NCBI GenBank assembly: GCA_018399375.1
Contig: JAGYOV010000044.1
Coordinates: 1 to 7,465 of the forward strand
Length of the DNA stretch: 7,465 bases
Direction: 5' to 3'
Source: Dehalococcoidia bacterium
GTDB taxonomy: Bacteria > Chloroflexota > Dehalococcoidia > GIF9 > AB-539-J10
This document shows, piece after piece, positions 1 to 5,598 of this stretch; position 1 is the first letter of the stretch; each line of letters starts with the position of its first letter. The notes below the pieces were generated by a model. It had not been told where the DNA came from, did no database searches, and saw only the letters and a list, made by a program, of their open reading frames with translations. A program made the translations under genes and the position numbers.

Positions 1-73
1 GTTTTCTCCTTCTGGCGAGAGTATAAATATCCCTGCCATAACACCAATTATTTGAAATTTAGACATTCCAAGA
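1..73 (-). other. Window-edge region downstream of ribBA, with possible start of a further gene
   Basis: No complete gene fits here. On the minus strand, GAAGGAG (complement of 6-12) is a good Shine-Dalgarno sequence, followed by five bases to the edge. A start codon would therefore be expected within a few bases outside the window. The preceding genes are ribD, ribE and ribBA, so ribH (lumazine synthase) is the natural candidate, but none of its coding sequence is visible. A second reading is an open frame from the ATG at 66-64 running 22 codons to the edge without a stop (begins MSKFQIIGVMAG). It lacks a convincing ribosome binding site and does not resemble lumazine synthase. I cannot decide between the two. 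Confidence 0.35.
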
Positions 74-1288
74 CTACTCTGTTTCACCCTCTGCGGCTGG
101 AAGTATATGTCCCATCTTTTTTCTCTTAGTTTCCAGGTAATGCTTACTATAAGGATTCGCAGGAACAATCAAAGGCACAATCTCTACTATCTCTATACCG
201 TAACTTTCCAGCCCAACCACCTTCTTGGGATTATTCGTAAGCAGCCTAATCTTATGTAAACCAAAATCAGCAAGAATCTGGGCTCCTATGCCATAATCTC
301 TCAAATCGGGGGCAAACCCCAAAGCGACATTGGCCTCTACCGTATCCATCCCATCATCCTGAAGGGCATAAGCTCGAACCTTATTATGCAGGCCAATACC
401 TCTTCCCTCCTGTCTCATATAGAGTAATATTCCACGCCCTTCTGCTGCTATCATCTGCATCGCCAAATTCAACTGCTCGCCACAATCACACCTCAAACTA
501 CCAAAAACATCCCCCGTAAGACATTCGCTATGAACGCGAACCAGCACAGGAGACTCACCTGTTATATCTCCTTTGACTAAAACTACATGCTCATCGCTGT
601 CCACAATGCTCCTGTAAGCCATCACATTAAACTCTCCATGCCTGGTAGGCAAGCTAGCTTCAGCAACGCGGTGTACCAATTTCTCATGCTTGCGCCGGTA
701 GGCAATCAAATCAGAGATGGATACAATTTTAAAACCATATTCGTCAGCCATCTTTTCAAGTGCAGGTAAACGCGCCATGGTGCCATCGCTATTCATTATT
801 TCACATATAACTCCGGCGGGTTGAAGACCTGCCATCCTGGATAAATCGACTATTGCTTCTGTATGACCAGCCCTGACCAGAACGCCTCCCTCCCGAGCAC
901 GAAGGGGGAATACATGCCCCGGAGATACCAGATCGCTTGGTTTTGCTCCTGAAGCAATGGCTGTTTTTATCGTCTGAGCGCGATCAAATGCAGAAATACC
1001 AGTAGTCACATTATCCTTGGCTTCTATGGACACCGTAAAGGCTGTACAGTGGCTTGAAGTGTTATTTTGAACCATCAAGGGCACTCCCAATTCATCAAGC
1101 TTTTGCCCTGTAAGAGGTAAACAGATCAAACCACGCGCATGCACAGCCATGAAATTTATGGCCTCTGGAGTAATCTTATCCGCAGCAATCGCCAGATCTC
1201 CTTCATTTTCCCGATCCTCATCATCGATAATTATGACGAATCTGCCTCCCCTTATCTCTTCAATTACTTCAGGAATAGTAGCTAGCAT
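74..1288 (-). CDS. ribBA: Bifunctional 3,4-dihydroxy-2-butanone-4-phosphate synthase / GTP cyclohydrolase II (RibBA)
   Basis: This cytosolic fusion enzyme supplies both precursors of riboflavin: the four-carbon unit from ribulose 5-phosphate (N-terminal half) and the pyrimidine intermediate from GTP (C-terminal half). Numbered from the TTG at 1291, residues 1 to about 205 are the DHBP synthase domain, with the acidic DDEDRENEGD loop (23-32) and GHTEA around His143. Residues from about 206 are GTP cyclohydrolase II: Cys257, Cys268 and Cys270 have the spacing of the family's zinc ligands, and RQEGRGIGL (293-301), the RDYG segment (331-334) and LLTNNPKK (350-357) follow. Full length is 404-405 residues, normal for RibBA. 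TTG (1291) and ATG (1288) are adjacent possible starts. GGGAGGG upstream lies 7 nt from the ATG and 4 nt from the TTG, so I prefer ATG. The stop is TAG. It is the third visible gene of the rib operon, about 24 nt after ribE. Confidence 0.97.
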   Translation of the reverse strand: MLATIPEVIEEIRGGRFVIIIDDEDRENEGDLAIAADKITPEAINFMAVHARGLICLPLTGQKLDELGVPLMVQNNTSSHCTAFTVSIEAKDNVTTGISAFDRAQTIKTAIASGAKPSDLVSPGHVFPLRAREGGVLVRAGHTEAIVDLSRMAGLQPAGVICEIMNSDGTMARLPALEKMADEYGFKIVSISDLIAYRRKHEKLVHRVAEASLPTRHGEFNVMAYRSIVDSDEHVVLVKGDITGESPVLVRVHSECLTGDVFGSLRCDCGEQLNLAMQMIAAEGRGILLYMRQEGRGIGLHNKVRAYALQDDGMDTVEANVALGFAPDLRDYGIGAQILADFGLHKIRLLTNNPKKVVGLESYGIEIVEIVPLIVPANPYSKHYLETKRKKMGHILPAAEGETE

Positions 1289-1295
1289 CAAAAAT

Positions 1296-1302
1296 CCCTC
1301 CC
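1296..1302 (-). promoter_or_regulatory. Shine-Dalgarno sequence of ribBA
   Basis: GGGAGGG on the minus strand, 7 nt before ATG 1288 and 4 nt before TTG 1291. The spacing favours the ATG as the start. It lies just after the ribE TGA stop (1315-1313), so ribosomes finishing ribE could feed ribBA. Confidence 0.7.
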
Positions 1303-1312
1303 TAGATCTATA

Positions 1313-1918
1313 TCATTCCAGAAAATCCAGCATCAGATCATGGTTCTCGCATTTGTTGAACTTCTTGATATATTTGGCAAAAACATCCGCTTCGAGATTA
1401 ACCATATCACCTGGCTTCTTCCACCCTAAAATAGTATTCTTCAGTGTATAGCTCACCAGAGATACGGTAAAGGAAAAATCATCGAAACCAGCAATCGTCA
1501 GGCTGGTTCCATCGACTCCTATAAATCCTTTGTCGACAATATAGTCCATAACCGTCCCTGGCGCCGAGATCCTCATAATACGAGCATTCCCTTCCACAGT
1601 CACCCCGATTACTTTTCCTGTATCATCGACATGCCCCGATAAAAAATGCCCTCCAAGGCGTCCCCCTACCGCTAGAGCTCGCTCTATATTAACCTTGTCA
1701 CCATAGTGAAGCATCCCCAGATTGGAACGATGCAAGGTCTCAGGCATAACATCGACGTTAAAGCAATTGGCATTAACAGAGGTAGCCGTCAGGCAAACTC
1801 CATTGACCGCTACGCTATCGCCCATTTTTATATCTTCAACAACCACGTTTGCTTCAATTACCAAACATGGCTTCGTTTGCTTAATTATACCCATTTCTTC
1901 AACAATACCTGTAAACAT
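1313..1918 (-). CDS. ribE: Riboflavin synthase, alpha-chain type (RibE)
   Basis: Riboflavin synthase converts two molecules of 6,7-dimethyl-8-ribityllumazine into riboflavin and the pyrimidine intermediate, the last step of riboflavin synthesis. It is a cytosolic, usually trimeric enzyme. The 201-residue length fits the family. It begins with the family's hallmark MFTGIVEE. The internal duplication of two similar beta barrels is visible: GDSVAVNGVCLTA (33-45) in the first half is echoed by GFIGVDGTSLTIAG (131-144) in the second, and GGHFLSGHVDDTG (89-101) marks the junction. The C-terminal KPGDMVNLEADVFAKYI segment is typical. The ATG start is fixed by this N-terminus, although no strong Shine-Dalgarno precedes it. 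It follows the ribD stop by 9 nt, so translation is probably coupled to ribD. Some databases call this gene ribC. Confidence 0.97.
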   Translation of the reverse strand: MFTGIVEEMGIIKQTKPCLVIEANVVVEDIKMGDSVAVNGVCLTATSVNANCFNVDVMPETLHRSNLGMLHYGDKVNIERALAVGGRLGGHFLSGHVDDTGKVIGVTVEGNARIMRISAPGTVMDYIVDKGFIGVDGTSLTIAGFDDFSFTVSLVSYTLKNTILGWKKPGDMVNLEADVFAKYIKKFNKCENHDLMLDFLE

Positions 1919-1927
1919 ATTATCAAC

Positions 1928-3049
1928 TCAAAGAGTCCCTCTACTGGTTGTATATCCACTGATCAATACGTTATCGCCAAATTGACTGACGGAGACCTCT
2001 TTAAGATGCTCTGCCTCAACTACACGATCAATCCCTCTCCCACATACCACCGTTCTAGCTTCGCTGCCACCAATAATAATCGGCGCTATAAATGCCATCA
2101 CTTTATCTACTAACCGCTGATCAAAGAGAGACCCCTGGAGCTTACCCCCTCCCTCTACCAGAACGCTAACTATCTTCCGTTTCCCCAACATCTGAAATAA
2201 CTTCCCGAGATCTACCAACTTTTCCTCTCCCGGCAATTCTACTATTTCAGCTCCCACTTGAGCCAATCGCTCCCTCCGTTCCTTTCCCAGTGACTCTGAT
2301 ACAGCGAGCAAAGTATTGCCTGGAGAACTGAAGATGCGAGAATCAAATGGTACTCTTCCATGACTATCAATAACAATTCGCAATGGTTGCTCTTTTCTCA
2401 GCCCCCCCCTACCCCCACAACTTCTGCTTGTAAGTCTAGGATTATCAGCAATAACCGTATCAACTCCCACAACTATAGCATCTACAGAACTGCGCAACAT
2501 ATGTGCACATCTTCTGGCATAACTATTGGTAATCCATTTAGAATCACCTGTCTTGGTGGCTATTTTGCCATCAAGGCTAGCAGCAAACTTGGCAATAACA
2601 AAGGGCTGCTCAGTAGTGATATATTTAACATAAGCTTCATTTATTTTATAAGCTTCTTGTTTTCTTTCTCCCACATAGGTATTGATATGAGCATCATTGA
2701 GCTGTTTTACTCCTTGACCTGACACCAGCGGGTTGGGATCCAGCATAGCGATATGTACCTCTGATATTCCTGCTTCTATTATAGCTCTGGTGCATGGAGG
2801 GGTACGTCCATAATGGCAACATGGTTCCAGAGTAACATACATGATTGATTTCCTGGCTGCCTCTCCCGCTTGGTAGAGAGCCATTATCTCGGCATGAGCC
2901 CCACCAACAGGTTGTGTATATCCCATGCCAACGATAAATCCTTCCTTGGCAACTATCGCACCCACCGCTGGATTGGGGCTACTATACCCTGTAGATAACC
3001 TTGCTAGAGATAGCGCACACCCCATGTAGTCTACAGGTAAAGTTAACAT
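1928..3049 (-). CDS. ribD: Bifunctional diaminohydroxyphosphoribosylaminopyrimidine deaminase / 5-amino-6-(5-phosphoribosylamino)uracil reductase (RibD)
   Basis: RibD carries out the second and third steps of the pyrimidine branch of riboflavin synthesis: zinc-dependent deamination, then NADPH-dependent reduction of the ribose. The cytidine-deaminase-like domain covers roughly residues 1-145. His52 and Glu54 lie in AHAEIMA, and Cys77 and Cys86 in EPCCHYGRTPPC; these match the family's zinc ligands and catalytic glutamate. The reductase domain (about 148-373) shows KFAASLDGKIATKTGDSKWI (154-173), GVDTVIADNPRLT (195-207) and an LVEGGGKLQGSLF segment. The 373-residue length is normal. The ATG has GGGAGAGG about 6 nt upstream. 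It is the first gene of the minus-strand rib operon. The linker after NPRLT is glycine-rich (CGGRGG) and encoded by a run of eight G, see findings. Confidence 0.97.
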   Translation of the reverse strand: MLTLPVDYMGCALSLARLSTGYSSPNPAVGAIVAKEGFIVGMGYTQPVGGAHAEIMALYQAGEAARKSIMYVTLEPCCHYGRTPPCTRAIIEAGISEVHIAMLDPNPLVSGQGVKQLNDAHINTYVGERKQEAYKINEAYVKYITTEQPFVIAKFAASLDGKIATKTGDSKWITNSYARRCAHMLRSSVDAIVVGVDTVIADNPRLTSRSCGGRGGLRKEQPLRIVIDSHGRVPFDSRIFSSPGNTLLAVSESLGKERRERLAQVGAEIVELPGEEKLVDLGKLFQMLGKRKIVSVLVEGGGKLQGSLFDQRLVDKVMAFIAPIIIGGSEARTVVCGRGIDRVVEAEHLKEVSVSQFGDNVLISGYTTSRGTL

Positions 3050-3227
3050 TTAGAACCTCTCCCTATCTAATGAACCCCCACAACAAGCTAACAGCAAGAA
3101 AAGCGTTTACTCACACGAAAAGCACAAACTGCCACTCCCCCCACAAAAACGTGCCGAACAAAAGCATCGATTTTCTCTGGCTTCAACGCTCTCTGAAATC
3201 CCAGGGCGCCAATTCCAAAAACACCAT
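3050..3227 (-). promoter_or_regulatory. Long untranslated leader of the rib operon
   Basis: This is the stretch between the predicted transcription start (about 3227-3228) and the ribD ATG, roughly 178 nt. I looked for the conserved blocks of the FMN riboswitch (RFN element), such as an ACCGGCGGT-like and a GATCCGGT-like segment, and saw none on either strand. It holds one good hairpin (3177-3204), a weaker CACG/TGTG hairpin at 3142-3153, and G-rich tracts. No gene of convincing quality is present in any frame. Confidence 0.5.
3177..3204 (-). promoter_or_regulatory. Hairpin in the rib operon leader
   Basis: On the minus strand CTGG (3204-3201) pairs with CCAG (3180-3177). After a two-base GA bulge, TTTCA pairs with TGAAG (one U-G wobble), closing an 8-nt loop GAGAGCGT. 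That gives about 9 base pairs in 28 nt. There is no T run after it, so it is not an obvious intrinsic terminator. It lies upstream of the plus-strand promoter, so it is transcribed only with the rib operon. A regulatory role is inference. Confidence 0.4.
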
Positions 3228-3233
3228 TGAGAG

Positions 3234-3262
3234 ATTGTAGCATCGGCCCTAGCAAAGTGCAA
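3234..3262 (-). promoter_or_regulatory. Housekeeping-sigma-type promoter of the rib operon
   Basis: On the minus strand TTGCAC (3262-3257) and TACAAT (3239-3234) are separated by exactly 17 nt. Each hexamer is one or two bases off consensus. The -10 is preceded by TGC, an extended -10 motif. The expected transcription start is an A at 3228 or 3227, leaving a leader of about 178 nt before ribD. The -35 overlaps the -35 region of the divergent plus-strand promoter. Confidence 0.6.
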
Positions 3263-3277
3263 AAAGAAATATCCCTC

Positions 3278-3286
3278 TGCTATAAT
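3278..3286 (+). promoter_or_regulatory. Extended -10 promoter of the small-membrane-protein/archease/rtcB operon
   Basis: TGCTATAAT gives a perfect -10 (3281-3286) with the TGn extension. The -35 region at the right distance (about 3257-3263, GTGCAAA) is poor, as is tolerated with an extended -10. The predicted transcription start is about 3293, giving a 5' leader of roughly 16 nt before the ATG at 3309. No sigma-54 motif (GG-N10-GC) typical of RtcR-controlled rtcB operons is apparent, so expression looks housekeeping-type. Confidence 0.6.
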
Positions 3287-3308
3287 AGGTTTGGATGGAG
3301 TAGTATTT

Positions 3309-3629
3309 ATGGAGACTTCAGTTGTTATTGCAGCCCTGATAGGGCTCCTCGTGCTAGCGTTTTGGGTTAGAATCAAGCGCCTGCGAGAAAATGTCAGGTA
3401 CATCGTAGAGAAATTTCGTGAAAATGGAGCAGTTAGTGAGAACAAGGCCAAACCTCTATCTTACATGGGCCTGCGTTCCAAAGCCAAGCACGCCTTCTTG
3501 CTCCGAGATGGGCAGGTTGAGGCCTTAACCCAGCTCATACGACAAGGGATCGTGTGTCAAGCGACACAAAATGATGAAAACCGAGAGCTAAATTTTTACC
3601 TCGACGAACAAAAAGCCCCAAATTTATAG
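3309..3629 (+). CDS. Uncharacterised small single-pass membrane protein
   Basis: I do not recognise this 106-residue protein. Residues about 4-20 are strongly hydrophobic (SVVIAALIGLLVLAFWV), followed at once by Arg21, Lys23, Arg24 and Arg26. This predicts an N-terminal membrane anchor with the rest in the cytoplasm. The remainder is charged and mostly helical, and residues about 64-100 read like a small helical domain ending in a strand (LLRDGQVEALTQLIRQGIV, then LNFYL). ATG 3309 is chosen because GGAG (3297-3300) lies 8 nt upstream. An in-frame TTG at 3291 lies upstream of the predicted transcription start (about 3293) and lacks a ribosome binding site. It is the first gene of a plus-strand operon, and its TAG stop is 9 nt before archease. 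Association with RNA ligation is possible but rests only on position. Confidence 0.75.
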   Translation: METSVVIAALIGLLVLAFWVRIKRLRENVRYIVEKFRENGAVSENKAKPLSYMGLRSKAKHAFLLRDGQVEALTQLIRQGIVCQATQNDENRELNFYLDEQKAPNL

Positions 3630-3638
3630 ATATACTGG

Positions 3639-4061
3639 GTGGTGAAAAGGGATTTTGAGGTTCTCGATCATACTGCTGATATAGGTATCGTCGCCTATGG
3701 AGCAACTATTAAACAGCTTTTTGCCAATGCAGCTCTAGGCCTATTCGATCTGATTACCGATACATCAAGTATAGAACCCAAGATAGAGCACCAGATAGAA
3801 ATGCATGATAGCGACAACGAAAGTTTACTCGTCGCTTGGCTCAATGAGCTCATCTATCTCCTTGATGCCGAGCAACTTCTGTTTAAGAACTTCGAAATTA
3901 AAACTCTATCCAAGGGGCACCTTAAAGCTACCTGCAAAGGGGAAAAATTCGATTCCACCAAGCATAGAATAAAAAGGGAAGTCAAGGCTGCTACTTACTA
4001 CATGATGAAAATAACTGCGGACAGACATGGCTACAAGACAAGTATAATCTTTGATATCTAG
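3639..4061 (+). CDS. Archease, activator of the RtcB RNA ligase
   Basis: Archease is a small cytosolic protein of the SHS2-fold family that speeds RtcB's guanylylation and multiple turnover. The 140 residues match the family's usual length. The N-terminal signature DHTADIG (residues 10-16) is present, including the conserved acidic residue Asp14. The chain ends in IIFDI, so a C-terminal Asp139 sits where archeases carry their metal-binding aspartate. The KREVKAATYYMM segment is the typical second conserved block. The start is GTG: two GTG codons stand in tandem (3639 and 3642), and either leaves the signature near the N-terminus as in homologues. No strong Shine-Dalgarno precedes them, so coupling to the upstream gene (9 nt gap) is likely. 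Its placement directly before rtcB supports the assignment. Confidence 0.95.
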   Translation: MVKRDFEVLDHTADIGIVAYGATIKQLFANAALGLFDLITDTSSIEPKIEHQIEMHDSDNESLLVAWLNELIYLLDAEQLLFKNFEIKTLSKGHLKATCKGEKFDSTKHRIKREVKAATYYMMKITADRHGYKTSIIFDI

Positions 4062-4070
4062 GAGAAAATC

Positions 4071-5528
4071 ATGAACCAGTGGCAAGGAAAACTTATCTCC
4101 TTGGATAACTATCGCTGGCAAATTCCCCAGGACTATAAAGAGGGAATGAATGTTCCCGGCATAATATATGCCAACCAAGAAATGTTATCTTCCATTTGCA
4201 AAGAACAAACCCCAGAACAAGTCGCCAATGTCGCTTCCCTTCCAGGCATCGTTAAATATGCCCTAGCCATGCCAGACATCCACTGGGGCTATGGATTTCC
4301 CATAGGAGGCGTAGCAGCAACTAATTTAGCAAATGGCGTAATTTCACCTGGAGGAGTAGGCTATGACATAAACTGTGGCGTTAGGATGCTATGTACCAAT
4401 TTACACGAAAACGATGTAAGACCCAGAATCCAACAATTGATCAACGAGCTCTACAATAATGTTCCCTCGGGATTGGGTTCCACAGGGAAAATAAAGTTGA
4501 GCCAGAAAGAACTAAAGGACTTGATGGTTGAAGGAGCACATTGGGCAGTAAAGATGGGCATGGGATCTAATGATGATTTAGAAGCCACAGAGGAAAAAGG
4601 TTGTTTAAAGGGAGCCGATCCAGAAAAGGTAAGCGATAAAGCCGTGAAGAGAGGCATACCTCAAATGGGGACCTTAGGATCAGGAAACCATTTCCTCGAA
4701 ATCCAGTCAGTAAAGGAAATATTCGATGCCCATGCCGCCAGCATTATGGGCATTAATGAAATAGAACAAGTAGTGATCCTAATTCATACAGGCTCGCGAG
4801 GTTTTGGCCATCAGATTTGTACCGATCACCTGCACATCATGGAGAAGGCAGTTGCCCAATACAACTTAGCACTGCCTGACCGGCAACTCGCCTGCGCTCC
4901 AATCACTTCCAGAGAGGGAAAAGATTATATGGCTGCTATGGCATGTGCTGCCAATTATGCCTGGGTCAACCGCCAGTGCATCACTCACTGGACCAGAGAA
5001 AGTTTCAGCAAAGTATTCGGTCGAAGCGCCGAAGAGCTTGAGATAAGCCAGATATATGACGTTGCTCACAACATTGCCAAGATAGAAAAACACATAGTAA
5101 ACGGGCAGTCACTGCAATTGTGCGTACATCGCAAAGGAGCTACCAGGTCATTTCCACCAGGGCATGAAGATATCCCTCAAAGATATAAGGAAATAGGACA
5201 ACCTGTACTCATTCCAGGTGATATGGGGAGCTGTTCCTTCATAGCAGTAGGAACAGAGAGAGCTATGGGAGAAACTTTCGGCTCTACCTGCCATGGTGCA
5301 GGGAGAGTACTCAGTCGCAGCGCAGCCAAGAGAAATATCAAAGGGGAAGATGTACTTCACGAGATGCAGAACCGAAATATTACAGTCAGGACAGGAGACA
5401 TTTCCTCACTAGCAGAAGAAGCTTCTCTGGCCTATAAAGACATCAATAGCGTAATTGACGTCGTTCACCAGAGCGGGATATCCAGAAAAGTAGCCCGAAC
5501 GGTGCCTCTAGGAGTCATCAAAGGTTAA
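4071..5528 (+). CDS. rtcB: tRNA-splicing / RNA-repair ligase RtcB
   Basis: RtcB is the GTP- and Mn2+-dependent ligase that joins RNA 2',3'-cyclic phosphate or 3'-phosphate ends to 5'-OH ends, acting in RNA repair and, in archaea and eukaryotes, tRNA splicing. All key residues are visible: Asp99 and Cys102 in GYDINCGVR, Asn206 and His207 in SGNHFLE, His239 in HTGSRG, His333 in YDVAHN, and the guanylylated histidine His408 in GSTCHGAGR. These sit four or five residues after their counterparts in the Pyrococcus enzyme as I recall it. The 485-residue length is full and no intein interrupts it. AGGAG overlapping the archease stop lies 6 nt before the ATG, and the gap is 9 nt. The protein should be active. 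Natural substrates in bacteria are often unknown and the sequence does not reveal them. Confidence 0.98.
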   Translation: MNQWQGKLISLDNYRWQIPQDYKEGMNVPGIIYANQEMLSSICKEQTPEQVANVASLPGIVKYALAMPDIHWGYGFPIGGVAATNLANGVISPGGVGYDINCGVRMLCTNLHENDVRPRIQQLINELYNNVPSGLGSTGKIKLSQKELKDLMVEGAHWAVKMGMGSNDDLEATEEKGCLKGADPEKVSDKAVKRGIPQMGTLGSGNHFLEIQSVKEIFDAHAASIMGINEIEQVVILIHTGSRGFGHQICTDHLHIMEKAVAQYNLALPDRQLACAPITSREGKDYMAAMACAANYAWVNRQCITHWTRESFSKVFGRSAEELEISQIYDVAHNIAKIEKHIVNGQSLQLCVHRKGATRSFPPGHEDIPQRYKEIGQPVLIPGDMGSCSFIAVGTERAMGETFGSTCHGAGRVLSRSAAKRNIKGEDVLHEMQNRNITVRTGDISSLAEEASLAYKDINSVIDVVHQSGISRKVARTVPLGVIKG

Positions 5529-5598
5529 TACCAACAAGGAAAATTACAGGAGGAGAAGCAAATTTCAAGTTCCTGAGGAAATTCCGGATGTATCGATC
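5529..5598. other. Convergent intergenic gap between rtcB and cimA
   Basis: This 70-nt gap separates two genes that end facing each other. An imperfect hairpin can form from AATTTC (5561-5566) and GAAATT (5578-5583) around an 11-nt loop, or alternatively from TTCC/GGAA within it. Neither strand has the T run expected of an intrinsic terminator. AGGAGG at 5548-5553 looks like a ribosome binding site but is followed by no usable open frame. I cannot name a terminator with confidence. Confidence 0.4.

Noticed and set aside
1722..2113. Overlapping plus-strand open frames opposite ribE and ribD.
   Set aside because: They are antisense shadows of well-identified genes, with no ribosome binding site or recognisable domains.
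3075..3146. The 9-mer CCCCCACAA occurs at 3075-3083 and 3138-3146, and again at 2412-2420 in ribD.
   Set aside because: Three copies are suggestive, but they are irregularly spaced, one is coding, flanks do not match, and C-rich words recur by composition. There are too few G tracts together for a G-quadruplex.
3001..3240. 79-codon plus-strand open frame across the ribD start and its leader.
   Set aside because: Its composition is unlike a protein, it overlaps the ribD start antisense, and it lies upstream of the only plus-strand promoter seen.
3107..3451. 114-codon open frame on the minus strand covering the divergent promoter region and the 5' part of the small membrane protein gene.
   Set aside because: It is cysteine- and serine-rich with no family resemblance, has no ribosome binding site, and crosses both predicted promoters. 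It is best explained as a shadow of the plus-strand gene.
4071..5528. Possible intein in RtcB, as some RtcB genes carry one.
   Set aside because: Length is 485 residues and all conserved blocks are contiguous at family spacing, so there is no insertion.
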